From contig JAJDCR010000028.1 of the NCBI GenBank assembly GCA_029260735.1, positions 1 to 58,164 on the forward strand: a stretch of DNA of 58,164 bases, in the 5' to 3' direction. The position numbers were made by a program, and so were the translations under genes. Numbering within the stretch: the stretch's first letter is position 1; each line of letters opens with the position of its first letter. The DNA is from Planctomycetota bacterium (GTDB lineage Bacteria; Planctomycetota; Uabimicrobiia; Uabimicrobiales; Uabimicrobiaceae). Below the pieces are notes generated by a model that saw only the letters and a list, made by a program, of their open reading frames with translations, was not told the origin of the DNA and searched no databases. Shown one piece after another: positions 1 through 7,762 of this stretch.

Positions 1-542
1 TCTACGACTTTACCCCTGCTCCTCAAGAACACAACCCTGCTCAAGCTCCTCAAGAGCGTTCTCCTGAGCGTCAAAAACAAGCCTACGACTTTACCCCTGC
101 TCCTCCTCAGGCCTATGGTCCTGCTCAAGCTCCTCCAGAAACTCCTTCTGAAAAAGTTATTGATCCTCTTACGGGAGCAGAAACTCCTTACCCCAGCCCT
201 GTTCCCGAACTTTTTCAACAAAAAATGCTCATGAAAAAACAAGATTTGGCTGGTCTCAAACAACTACATATTGAAAAAAATCCTCAGGCAGAAGAGCTCC
301 AAGGAACTAATCTTCCTAACACAGGAAAGCAATCTAAAATGCCTCCTGGTTCCTTACGAAATAATCCAACCTCTGATAGAAAAGAAACTACATCTACTTA
401 TAAAACGATGGAACGGAAACCTTTTCGTTTTGATAAACCAAGAGAAGGAGCTAGTAAGAATCCTCCCCTAAGACGAAACAGTGATAAGTTCCCTCTAAGA
501 TTTGAACGAGATAAAAAAAATGAACCTGAGGAACAGGCTTAA
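1..542 (+). CDS. C-terminal part of a Pro/Gln-rich repeat protein (5' end outside window)
   Basis: Reading from base 3, the frame stays open to the TAA at 540-542, giving about 179 residues; the true start lies left of the window. The first 70 residues are rich in Pro, Ala and Gln and contain two copies of the unit YDFTPAP about 27 residues apart, with the repeat also visible in the DNA (near 4-23 and 85-104). The rest is very hydrophilic with a charged, Arg/Lys/Glu-rich tail and no hydrophobic segment, so it is probably disordered. An internal ATG at 225 could start a shorter protein, but the repetitive coding pattern upstream argues that it is internal. No family is recognised. The next gene starts 23 nt downstream on the same strand, so they may be co-transcribed. 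Confidence 0.6.
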   Translation, partial: YDFTPAPQEHNPAQAPQERSPERQKQAYDFTPAPPQAYGPAQAPPETPSEKVIDPLTGAETPYPSPVPELFQQKMLMKKQDLAGLKQLHIEKNPQAEELQGTNLPNTGKQSKMPPGSLRNNPTSDRKETTSTYKTMERKPFRFDKPREGASKNPPLRRNSDKFPLRFERDKKNEPEEQA

Positions 543-565
543 GGAAGCTGAGGAAAAAAGAACCT

Positions 566-1162
566 ATGGAAAAGATTTTTGCTATTGCTTGTGAACGAAA
601 TCGGAACGCTATTTTAGAACGTTTACAGGAGATATTTCTTGATATTTCTACGGTCTTAGAGATAGGTAGTGGAACGGGGCAACACGCCGTTCATTTTGGA
701 CAAAATATGCCCCACCTAAAATGGCAAACAAGCGACCTACCACAAAACCACAGATCTATAAGAGCTTGGCTAAGAGAAGAAAAATTACCCAATGTCCTTG
801 CACCCTTAACTTTAAGCGCAGATGATGAAAATTGGGAAGTAAATTCCGTGGAAGCTGTTTTTAGCTCAAACACAGCTCATATCATGAGTTGGCCACAAGT
901 AAAAAAAATGTTTGCTAAAGTAAGCCAAATTCTTCCCATAAACGGAGTATTCTGCTTATACGGCCCCTTTAACTACGATGGAAAATATACGAGTAAAAGC
1001 AACGCCCAGTTCGATGCCATGCTGCAAGCTTGTGAACCTCACCAAGGAATCCGCCACTTCGAAGAAATCAATTCTCTCGCCTTAAAGCACAAGTTAATTT
1101 TACGCAATGATTTTGCCATGCCCGCGAACAATCGATTGCTGCATTGGGTTAAGGTCGGCTAG
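566..1162 (+). CDS. DUF938-type SAM-dependent methyltransferase
   Basis: 198 aa. The N-terminal ACERNRNAIL stretch followed by the SAM-binding motif LEIGSGTGQHAVHF (about residues 32-45) and SDLPQN after strand 2 is the pattern of the DUF938 family, small Rossmann-fold proteins annotated as class I methyltransferases. FSSNTAHIMSW and GPFNYDG further along are also typical of it. The substrate of the family is not established. The start is an ATG with AGGAA about 10 nt upstream. It follows the repeat protein by 23 nt and ends 16 nt before the convergent uppP stop, so the two transcripts meet tail to tail. Confidence 0.85.
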   Translation: MEKIFAIACERNRNAILERLQEIFLDISTVLEIGSGTGQHAVHFGQNMPHLKWQTSDLPQNHRSIRAWLREEKLPNVLAPLTLSADDENWEVNSVEAVFSSNTAHIMSWPQVKKMFAKVSQILPINGVFCLYGPFNYDGKYTSKSNAQFDAMLQACEPHQGIRHFEEINSLALKHKLILRNDFAMPANNRLLHWVKVG

Positions 1163-1178
1163 AGAACTGAACGATGCC

Positions 1179-1988
1179 TCAAGTTTGACTAAAGTAACTG
1201 AAATAGATGATCGAAAGTACTCCAAGAACAATCCGATAATAACCAAAGGGAGCTAAGGTCCACTTCTGGAGAATTCCAATAAAAAATTTAATAGCAAGAG
1301 AAGCGGCAACAAAAGCGACCAGAGTTCCTCCTATTATATTGTAGAGTGCTTCTCCTTGAAAGAGATGACCATTTTTATAGACAACATATCCACTTGCACA
1401 AAGCAATACGGGAACAGCGGCAAAAAAAGAATACTCAGCTGCCGTTTTCCGATTTAGTCCTAAGAAAAGACTCCCAACAATAGTCGCAGCAGAGCGAGAT
1501 ATTCCGGGGCAAAGAGCCAAACATTGCCAAAAGCCAATATATATCGCTGTTTTAGAGGTAATCTTATCTACGTTATCAACTTTAACTTGAAAAGAATACT
1601 TCTCTACTGCAATGATTCCGACTCCACCTGCAATCAAAGCCCAAGAGACAGAGAGTGGGTGAAAAAAATAAAACTTGATCATAGGATAGGCTAGCCAGCC
1701 CAAAACAAGGGCTGGAAAAGAGGTTAATCCCAGTATCCACCATGCACGCAAACCAGAAAAGTCTTTTTCTGGAGCAGAATAAAACATTCCTCTAAAACGA
1801 TCCCAGTAAAGAAATATAACAGCAAGAATAGCTCCTACTTGGATAACCACATTAAAAGTATCAGCTGTTTCTTTATCAAAGGCCAAGAGATCAGAAACTA
1901 AAATTAAATGTCCCGTCGAAGAGACAGGAAGAAATTCGGTTAATCCTTCAACAATTCCTAAAATCAGAACAATGAGAGCAGTATTCAT
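1179..1988 (-). CDS. uppP: undecaprenyl-diphosphate phosphatase (UppP/BacA)
   Basis: 269 aa polytopic membrane protein that dephosphorylates undecaprenyl diphosphate to recycle the lipid carrier of peptidoglycan and other surface polymers. Two family signatures are present: EGLTEFLPVSSTGHL near the N-terminus (catalytic Glu-rich loop) and PGISRSAATI near residue 160. The remainder is a run of hydrophobic helices, and the length matches the family (about 265-275 aa). It lies 24 nt downstream of rdgB on the same strand and is probably the last gene of the prfB-side leftward cluster. I see no strong ribosome site before the ATG; the upstream DNA is AT-rich with a short direct repeat (TTTTCTAGTAT twice). 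Confidence 0.95.
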   Translation of the reverse strand: MNTALIVLILGIVEGLTEFLPVSSTGHLILVSDLLAFDKETADTFNVVIQVGAILAVIFLYWDRFRGMFYSAPEKDFSGLRAWWILGLTSFPALVLGWLAYPMIKFYFFHPLSVSWALIAGGVGIIAVEKYSFQVKVDNVDKITSKTAIYIGFWQCLALCPGISRSAATIVGSLFLGLNRKTAAEYSFFAAVPVLLCASGYVVYKNGHLFQGEALYNIIGGTLVAFVAASLAIKFFIGILQKWTLAPFGYYRIVLGVLSIIYFSYFSQT

Positions 1989-2012
1989 ATTTTATTTTCT
2001 AGTATTTGTTTT

Positions 2013-2639
2013 CTAGTATAGGATCGAAAAATAATTTTTAAAAGCATTATGAAAAGCAGCTAGAGCTAGTCCTCGGTGGCTGATTTTATTTTTTAACTCA
2101 GAATCTAATTCGGCAAAAGTCTTTCCGTAGCCTTTTACTTCAAAAAGAGGGTCATAACCAAAGCCATTTTCACCTCGTTCTTTTGTTAAAATACTTCCCT
2201 GGCAAATACCTTCTACCGAAAATAAAAGCTTCTCTGCATCTGCTAAAACAATTGTGCAAACAAAACGGGCTTGTCTTTTTTCCATCTCAACTTGAACAAG
2301 CTCTTCTAAAAGTTTTTTATTATTTGCTTCGTAGCGCCCAGCACCTTCAACTCCTCCCCAACGAGCGGAATATATTCCAGGAGCTCCTTTAAGATAATCC
2401 ACTTCCAGACCCGTATCATCAGCAATACATAGGTATCCAGTAGCCTTAGCGTGAGCTTGGGCTTTAAGAAGAGCATTGCCCTTGTAGTCAGGGGCATTCT
2501 CTTCTACTTCCATTTTGCATCCCAGTTCGTCGGGGGTAAGGATTTTTTGCCCTAAATGAGCTAAAATAGCCGTCATTTCTTCTACTTTATGAGCATTATT
2601 AGAGGCAATAAGAAGGCCTCGCTCTAGTTTTGATTCCAA
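2013..2639 (-). CDS. rdgB: XTP/dITP pyrophosphatase (RdgB/Ham1)
   Basis: 208 aa. This house-cleaning enzyme hydrolyses non-canonical purine nucleoside triphosphates (XTP, dITP) to monophosphates, protecting DNA and RNA. Visible family features are the N-terminal ASNNAHKVEEM (substrate loop), the acidic ADDTGLEVDYLKGAPGIYSARW block (residues about 73-95), FVCTIVLAD, GFGYDPLF and the C-terminal KNKISHRGLAL. Length is normal (about 200 aa). It sits 12 nt after the secreted hypothetical gene and 24 nt before uppP, consistent with co-transcription. Confidence 0.95.
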   Translation of the reverse strand: MESKLERGLLIASNNAHKVEEMTAILAHLGQKILTPDELGCKMEVEENAPDYKGNALLKAQAHAKATGYLCIADDTGLEVDYLKGAPGIYSARWGGVEGAGRYEANNKKLLEELVQVEMEKRQARFVCTIVLADAEKLLFSVEGICQGSILTKERGENGFGYDPLFEVKGYGKTFAELDSELKNKISHRGLALAAFHNAFKNYFSILY

Positions 2640-2651
2640 AGTCTTTTTCTC

Positions 2652-3203
2652 CTATTTCTTCATTTTTAGGCTTATAGTAATTTTCTCTAAAGGAGAGCTT
2701 TTATCATTTTTTTCTACTTTAGTGTAGTAGTAAAAAGCCAGGTGTTTCATTTGTCCTAAGTACTTAATTGTGAGTGGTTTTTCTACTAAGGGATCTTCAA
2801 TCACACTACGATAGCTCTTAGGGTAAATAAGGATCATATAGAAAGGCAGTTCTTTTTTATATTCTTTTGGCATTTTTTTTTCAATAAGAATAGCTGATGC
2901 GGGGTGGCATTTGAGAGACCAAAACCACTTTTCTTTTTGCATATCCTTTTCGTTTAACTGCATTTCTTTCACATTCCACAAATTACCTAAAGATTTTTGG
3001 CATTCCTGGATAATTCCTGTGCGATCAAGGGGAGTGATCCAAGCGGTGGGAACTCGGATGTAGGGTTGTTTGCGATAAGCATTGGATATAATTTGCAAAC
3101 ACAAAGGGGATTTCTTGTTTACAGAGGTTAGAGAAATTCCCCATGAGTTTAGGAAAAAGTTTCCCAAGAAACAATATAGTATAATTTTTTTCCAACTATA
3201 CAA
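2652..3203 (-). CDS. secreted hypothetical protein with TTG start
   Basis: 183 aa, no family recognised. The N-terminus has a basic stretch (WKK) followed by a hydrophobic core (IILYCFLGNFFLNSWG), a likely signal peptide placing the protein outside the cytoplasm. The body has mixed charge and several aromatic clusters (WFW, FYYY) and ends in a Lys-rich tail. The start is TTG: an in-frame stop lies two codons upstream, so no longer reading is possible, and AAGGGAT sits about 6 nt before the TTG. It lies 12 nt upstream of rdgB and 111 nt downstream of prfB on the same strand. Confidence 0.65.
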   Translation of the reverse strand: MYSWKKIILYCFLGNFFLNSWGISLTSVNKKSPLCLQIISNAYRKQPYIRVPTAWITPLDRTGIIQECQKSLGNLWNVKEMQLNEKDMQKEKWFWSLKCHPASAILIEKKMPKEYKKELPFYMILIYPKSYRSVIEDPLVEKPLTIKYLGQMKHLAFYYYTKVEKNDKSSPLEKITISLKMKK

Positions 3204-3314
3204 TTTTTATCCCTTAACTCATGTGGATGATTTCCTAAGATCACATAAAAATTGTCGATCCTAGAAACAAATTTGATGAGAGACCAAAAATTTTTAGACT
3301 TTTAATACTCCACT

Positions 3315-4431
3315 TTAGCCAATTTCTTGAGAACTAGTATGGTGTAAGTAAGCTTCGATAAACTCTTCTATGTCACCGTCGAGAACACCTTGAGCGTTCC
3401 CCTTCTCGTAGTCGGTGCGGTGATCTTTGACTAGGGTATAAGGGTGTAAAACGTACGAACGGATTTGATTGCTCCAAGAAACTTGGGCTTTATTTCCATA
3501 CTGTTTATTGAGAGTCTCTTCTCTTTCTTTAACTTCTTTTTGGTAAAGTCGAGTTTTGAGAATTTTAAGAGCCGTGGCCTTATTCTTGTGTTGAGAACGT
3601 TCATTTTGACAACAAACAACAAGTCCTGTGGGAAGGTGAGTTAAGCGAACTGCAGAATCAGTTACATTCACATGCTGCCCACCAGCTCCAGAGGCTCGGT
3701 AGCGATCAATATTAAGATCTTTTTTCTCATCAATTTCAACTTCTGGGGGGTCTTCAAATTCAGGAACAATATCTACAGCAGCAAAAGAAGTGTGCCTTCT
3801 TCCTCCTGAATCATAAGGAGAAATACGAACTAGACGATGAATTCCATTTTCGGCTTTCATGTAACCATGGCAACAATGGCCTTTGAGATGAAGAGTGGCA
3901 CTTTTAATTCCTCCTTCTTCCTCTTGTTGAAGAGCAATAATTTTACAGCCAAAACCTTTTTGTTCTGCGAATCTTGTATACATTCGCATAAGCATTTCCG
4001 CCCAATCGCAAGCATCAATTCCCCCTGCCCCAGCTTGGATGGACAGGAAGGCATTACGTTTATCATCTTCTGAAGCAAAAATACTCGACAAACGTAGTTT
4101 TTTAAGTTCTTTTTCGGCTTCGTTTAGTTCGCTATTAATTTCTTGGAAAGTATCATTATCATTTTCTTCTATAGCTAACTCATAAAGGGTTTCTAAATCA
4201 TCTAAGCGCTTTTTTTCATTTAGCCAGGGATCCAAAAGGGATTTTAAATCACGTAGTTCATCAAAAACTTTGTTTCGAGTACTCTCGGCTTTTTCCCAAA
4301 AATCTGTTTCGGCAATTTTTACTTCGAGCTCTTTGTAGCGTAGATGACTTTTTTCAAAGTCAAAGATACCCCCGAATATCACTCAACTCTGTGCTAACAT
4401 TTTTGAGACGTTCTTTGATCTCTTCTTTCAT
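3315..4431 (-). CDS. prfB: peptide chain release factor 2 with programmed +1 frameshift
   Basis: Release factor 2 recognises UGA and UAA and triggers peptidyl-tRNA hydrolysis. The gene is in two frames: ATG at 4431 opens a 23-codon leader ending GYL-UGA at 4360-4362, and a +1 shift there continues with DFEKSHLRYKEL to 3315, giving about 371 aa (E. coli RF2 is 365). The GGQ catalytic loop (SGAGGQHVNV) and the domain 2 codon-recognition region ISPYDSGGRRHTSF are clear. The recognition tripeptide reads SPY where SPF is usual. A single-frame reading from 4382 would give a false N-terminus. It is the first gene of the leftward group with the secreted hypothetical, rdgB and uppP. Confidence 0.95.
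4359..4374 (-). promoter_or_regulatory. prfB programmed +1 frameshift site
   Basis: On the minus strand the sequence reads CGG GGG TAT CTT TGA C. This matches the RF2 autoregulatory site: a Shine-Dalgarno-like G-run just upstream, slippery CTT and in-frame UGA followed by C. Low RF2 slows UGA decoding and favours the shift to GAC, restoring RF2 synthesis (established mechanism; the match is seen directly). Confidence 0.95.
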
Positions 4432-4885
4432 GGTGTTCTATGGCGAAAGCCTTCTCTCCTTTATCCTATAAATTAAAGTAGTTTCCTGAAAATTTCATAT
4501 GCACTGTGGTTTGTCCTTCTCAGAATACTGTCTTTCCTCAAGACGTTGTTTTCTACCATTATGATACACTCCGATTAGAGAAAGGTCAAGTTTTGTTTGG
4601 TTTTCTGAGCCTAGGTCACCAACGAGCCTAAAAATAATATTTGTACGCGTAATAAGGAAATCCCCAGGCTCAGAAAAGCAAACAAAGCATATATGGCCCA
4701 AGAATTGATCACTTCTTACATTCTTCCTAAAAAAAACTAGTCAGAAAAATCAAGTCCGATAATTAATAATCTATTTGCAAGATGATGGAGTTTTCTTATA
4801 ATAATCTCTGTATACTTCAGTGGGAAAAAATTAAATTCACTATAGCTGGTGGGAAAAAGTTCCTTAATCACTACAAGGAGCCCAG
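4432..4885. repeat. 454-nt gene-free stretch with an inverted repeat
   Basis: Between the divergent prfB and pentapeptide genes there is no convincing gene. It holds an inverted repeat of about 20 nt (4595-4615 and 4664-4683; core TTTTCTGAGCCT) around a 48-nt AT-rich centre. A 68-codon minus-strand frame overlapping it has a TTG start, no ribosome site and no recognisable family. Promoters for prfB and the pentapeptide gene should lie here, but I cannot place them with confidence. Confidence 0.5.
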
Positions 4886-5620
4886 TTGAAAAACCTAGGG
4901 GAATATAGTGTTATGGCAAGTAAAGAACATTTTGAAAGGTTACTTGAATCGGCAAAAGAAAACAATAAATTTCGACGATGGAACGAATGGAGAGAAAAAA
5001 ATCCTGTTCTCAGTATAGATTTGGAGGGGGCAAATATTGCCAACCTTGATTTACAAGAATCCGATTTAGAGAAAGCTAACTTGAGACAAGCTAACCTAAG
5101 ATTTACTAATTTGGAAAAAGCTTTTTTAGAAAAAGCGGACTTGCAATACTCAGACTTGAGGCATGCAAATCTTGTTAGTGCTCATCTAACAGGAACCAAT
5201 TTAGAAGGAGCGCGGTTAGAAGGGGCTAATTTAGCGAAAGCTCATCTATGGTGGGCTAATTGTAAAGAAGCCTGTCTACAATACGCTAATCTTGAGGAAG
5301 CTGCCTTAGGAGAAGCTTCTCTAGAAGGTGCAAATTTATACAAAGTAACAAATATTACAGTCGAACAAATCTGCCAATCTCGAAATGTTAGAGAAATAAT
5401 GTATTTATCCAGAAGATTTATTTTAGAAATGAAAAAATGTAATCCTGAACTAATGAGGTGGTGGCATAAAAAAATGTTTAAAGAGATAGAGGAAATATCT
5501 CTTTTAACGGATGAAGAAGGGTGGACTGGTCGCTGGATAGAAAAAAATTATAGACAGTTAAAATCACTCGATACAGAAAAACTTATGCGAAACTGGAGTG
5601 AAGTAAGAAATACAAAATAG
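4886..5620 (+). CDS. pentapeptide-repeat protein
   Basis: 244 aa. Residues about 45-155 are tandem A(D/N)LxX pentapeptides (for example LEGANIANLDLQESDLEKAN and ANLEGARLEGANLAKAHL), which fold as a right-handed quadrilateral beta-helix. The helix is flanked by a charged N-terminal helix (HFERLLESAKENNKF) and a C-terminal domain of about 90 residues with no family I recognise, rich in Trp, Lys and Glu. The repeat fold has many roles (DNA mimicry, scaffolding), so no function is assigned. The TTG at 4886 has AAGGAG 5 nt upstream, which makes it preferable to the ATG at 4913, whose nearest purine-rich site is about 12 nt away. It is transcribed towards ychF but separated from it by hairpins. Confidence 0.8.
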   Translation: MKNLGEYSVMASKEHFERLLESAKENNKFRRWNEWREKNPVLSIDLEGANIANLDLQESDLEKANLRQANLRFTNLEKAFLEKADLQYSDLRHANLVSAHLTGTNLEGARLEGANLAKAHLWWANCKEACLQYANLEEAALGEASLEGANLYKVTNITVEQICQSRNVREIMYLSRRFILEMKKCNPELMRWWHKKMFKEIEEISLLTDEEGWTGRWIEKNYRQLKSLDTEKLMRNWSEVRNTK

Positions 5621-5702
5621 CAGCATGGTGAAAATCAAGAAAGACTTATTTAATTCAATCCATTAGCTGTAGAATAACCGCACTATTGACAAGAGGAGAC
5701 TA

Positions 5703-5745
5703 GTCCCTTACAATCAGTTTCTTGTCCCTTGTTGTAAGGGACAAG
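5703..5745 (+). promoter_or_regulatory. two mutually exclusive hairpins upstream of ychF
   Basis: GTCCCTTACAA (5703-5713) pairs perfectly with TTGTAAGGGAC (5732-5742). An overlapping 10-bp hairpin pairs CTTGTCCCTT (5721-5730) with AAGGGACAAG (5736-5745) across a 5-nt loop. Both use the same right arm, so only one can form. There is no clear U-tract. It may end the pentapeptide transcript or act as a switch in the ychF leader; function is inferred only. Confidence 0.4.
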
Positions 5746-5791
5746 TTCGCTCTCAAGCTTTTGCAAACTTAATAGATAAAAAGGATTATGG

Positions 5792-6880
5792 ATGAAAATA
5801 GGTCTTTTAGGGTTACCCCAGGCTGGAAAAACTACAGTTTTTAACGCTCTTTCTGGTTTACAAGCGAGTACCAATCTTGGACAAAAAACAGAAAAAAACC
5901 TTGCTGTAGTTAAGGTACCCGACCCTCGAATAGATGAACTCACTGCAATTTATAAGCCCAAAAAAACAATTTACGCAACAACAGAGTATATTGATTTACC
6001 CGGAGAAGCTTCGGGAAAAAAATCCAATAGCTACTGGGGAACTTTACGTACAGTCGATGTCTTAGTCCACATTGTCAGAGCTTTTGAGTCTGATACGGTT
6101 GCTCATATTAAAGAATCTGTCGATTACTTAAGAGATATTCGAGATATCAATAGTGAATTGATTTTTTCAGACTTAAACGTAACTGAAAATAACCTAGATA
6201 AGGTACAGAGAAAATTAAAAGCAGGGAAGGAAAAGGATCTTCAAGACAAAGAAGCTCTCCTTCTTAAATGCAAAGAAGCTTTAGAAAACGAAATTCCTCT
6301 TTCCACTTTAGAGTGGAGCCCCAATGAGCGAGAAATGTTTCAAAGCTATCAGTATCTTACCTTAAAGCCGATGATTGTCATGATCAATTTGGAAGAAGAT
6401 CAGCCGGCAGAGGAATTCGTAGAAAAAGCCCAAGAAATTCTCAAAGAAATGCAAGAAGTCAAAGTTCTTAGCATTTGCGGAAAATTAGAAATGGAAATAG
6501 GGCAACTAGATAGCGAAGAACAAGCCCTTTTCCTCGAAGAGCTAGAAATCGAAGAACTTGCTCTAGATCGTTTTATCCGAGAGTCATTTTCTTTGCTCGG
6601 CTTAATTAGTTTCTTTACGGTAGGAGAAGACGAAGTTCGGGCTTGGCCTATTCGTCGAAATACCCGGGCAGTTAACGCTGCGGGAGCTATTCACTCTGAT
6701 TTAGAAAGAGGCTTCATTCGAGCAGAAGTTTTCCACTACCAAGACTTGATGGATTTGGATGGAAATCCAGGGAAATTAAAAGAGGCTGGTAAGATGAGGC
6801 TAGAGGGCAAAGAGTATATTGTGAAGGATGCTGATATCCTGAACATCCGCGCTAATGTTTCTGGTGGAAAGAAGAAGTAG
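5792..6880 (+). CDS. ychF: ribosome-binding ATPase YchF (Obg family, OLA1-like)
   Basis: 362 aa, the usual YchF length. It starts with a G1/P-loop, GLPQAGKTTVFNALSG (family norm GLPNVGKSTLFNAL), then VPDPRIDEL, the G3-like IDLPGEASG, and MINLEED at the altered G4 position that lets YchF prefer ATP to GTP. A helical coiled-coil region follows, and the C-terminal TGS domain shows ISFFTVGEDEVRAW, AAGAIHSDLERGFIRAEV and DILNIRANV. YchF binds ribosomes and is linked to stress responses. AAGGA lies 6 nt before the ATG. The P-loop variant (AGKT for VGKS) keeps the essential Gly-Lys-Thr/Ser. A hairpin element begins 6 nt after the stop. Confidence 0.95.
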   Translation: MKIGLLGLPQAGKTTVFNALSGLQASTNLGQKTEKNLAVVKVPDPRIDELTAIYKPKKTIYATTEYIDLPGEASGKKSNSYWGTLRTVDVLVHIVRAFESDTVAHIKESVDYLRDIRDINSELIFSDLNVTENNLDKVQRKLKAGKEKDLQDKEALLLKCKEALENEIPLSTLEWSPNEREMFQSYQYLTLKPMIVMINLEEDQPAEEFVEKAQEILKEMQEVKVLSICGKLEMEIGQLDSEEQALFLEELEIEELALDRFIRESFSLLGLISFFTVGEDEVRAWPIRRNTRAVNAAGAIHSDLERGFIRAEVFHYQDLMDLDGNPGKLKEAGKMRLEGKEYIVKDADILNIRANVSGGKKK

Positions 6881-6886
6881 TAACTT

Positions 6887-7094
6887 AGCAGGCGTAACGG
6901 ACAACCACAAGGGCCTTGCAGGCAGGCCCTTGCTGTTGTCCCTACAGGGATAAATATTTGATAGGAAACAATTTATAAGTTGTCTCGACTGGTATTAATC
7001 GATTGGATTTACCTGAATTCGTTCCTGCAATGTATGTAGGGACAACTACGAGGGCCGTCCGCAAGGACCCTCGTGGTTGTCCGTTACGCCTGCT
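6887..7094. repeat. MITE-like inverted repeat with hairpin arms
   Basis: Two 60-nt arms, 6887-6946 and 7035-7094, are inverted copies of one another with a few differences, around an 88-nt AT-rich centre. The outer ends are AGCAGGCGTAACGGACAAC and its complement. Each arm is itself an imperfect hairpin (GGACAAC near one end, GTTGTCC near the other). It lies between the convergent ychF and DUF2064 genes and could end transcription from both sides. There is no transposase. Confidence 0.85.
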
Positions 7095-7132
7095 AAAACC
7101 TAATTACCAAGAAAATCCATCTCCCAAGCCCC

Positions 7133-7762
7133 TCAACACAACAACTTCTCCCCACTAGCCTTTTCCCATACCCACAGATCTTCCGGGTAATCCACGTCAC
7201 TCATTTCCTCCAGTAACTTAACCTTGAGTTTCAAAGATTCTGCTTTTTCTAATGTTCTAGCGAGAACTTGCTCTTTTCCCCAGACGATATCTTGGAATAT
7301 CTCTTCAATAGCTTTCTTAAGAGCGATTAAATAATAGCCTCCGTCCAAAGCAGGACCCAATACTAAATCATGATGCTCTAGCTCTTCGAAAGCTTCTGCA
7401 AAGATTTCGGGAGTAAGAAGAGGGCAATCGCATCCGGCAATGAGAGCTTTTTGAGCTCCTTGAGTAAAAGAGTTCTCAAGAGCACAATACATTTTTTTTC
7501 CCAGGTCACCTTCGGCTTGGGGAATATAGGTAAGGTCTTCCCCTAGCCAAGCTTGGAGCAAAGATAGATTTCCTCCCGAATGGTGGATTTCGATTTTTGT
7601 TTGGGGATATTTTTCGCTAAAAATTCTCCCTCTCCCTAAAATGTGTTTGGTCATCTTCTTTTGGAGTTGTGCTGCTCCTTCTCCCCCTAAAGCTGGTATT
7701 AAGCGGGTTTTAGCCTTTCCTGCCATCGGGTATCGCGTGAACAGGATCAGGTTGTGACTCAT
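7133..7762 (-). CDS. DUF2064 (TIGR04282-type) glycosyltransferase-like protein
   Basis: 209 aa. The N-terminal LILFTRYPMAGKAKTRLIPALG is the signature of the DUF2064 family, a nucleotidyltransferase/glycosyltransferase A-fold group. IAGCDCPLLTPEIF and LGPALDGGYYLIAL are the metal- and substrate-binding motifs. Members often sit next to a family-2 glycosyltransferase, as here, and have been named after arsenosugar or exopolysaccharide routes; the actual substrate is not known. Its ATG (7760-7762) lies inside the glycosyltransferase gene upstream, a 53-nt overlap in another frame that suggests translational coupling. Confidence 0.85.
   Translation of the reverse strand: MSHNLILFTRYPMAGKAKTRLIPALGGEGAAQLQKKMTKHILGRGRIFSEKYPQTKIEIHHSGGNLSLLQAWLGEDLTYIPQAEGDLGKKMYCALENSFTQGAQKALIAGCDCPLLTPEIFAEAFEELEHHDLVLGPALDGGYYLIALKKAIEEIFQDIVWGKEQVLARTLEKAESLKLKVKLLEEMSDVDYPEDLWVWEKASGEKLLC

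Noticed and set aside
3204..3314. tRNA or small RNA between prfB and the secreted hypothetical
   Set aside because: No cloverleaf or stable stem could be drawn by eye.
4361..4382. Single-frame prfB beginning at 4382
   Set aside because: The upstream leader, slippery CTT-TGA-C and G-run show the real gene starts at 4431 and shifts frame.
4495..4701. 68-codon minus-strand frame in the prfB upstream gap
   Set aside because: TTG start without ribosome site, lies across an inverted repeat, no family resemblance.
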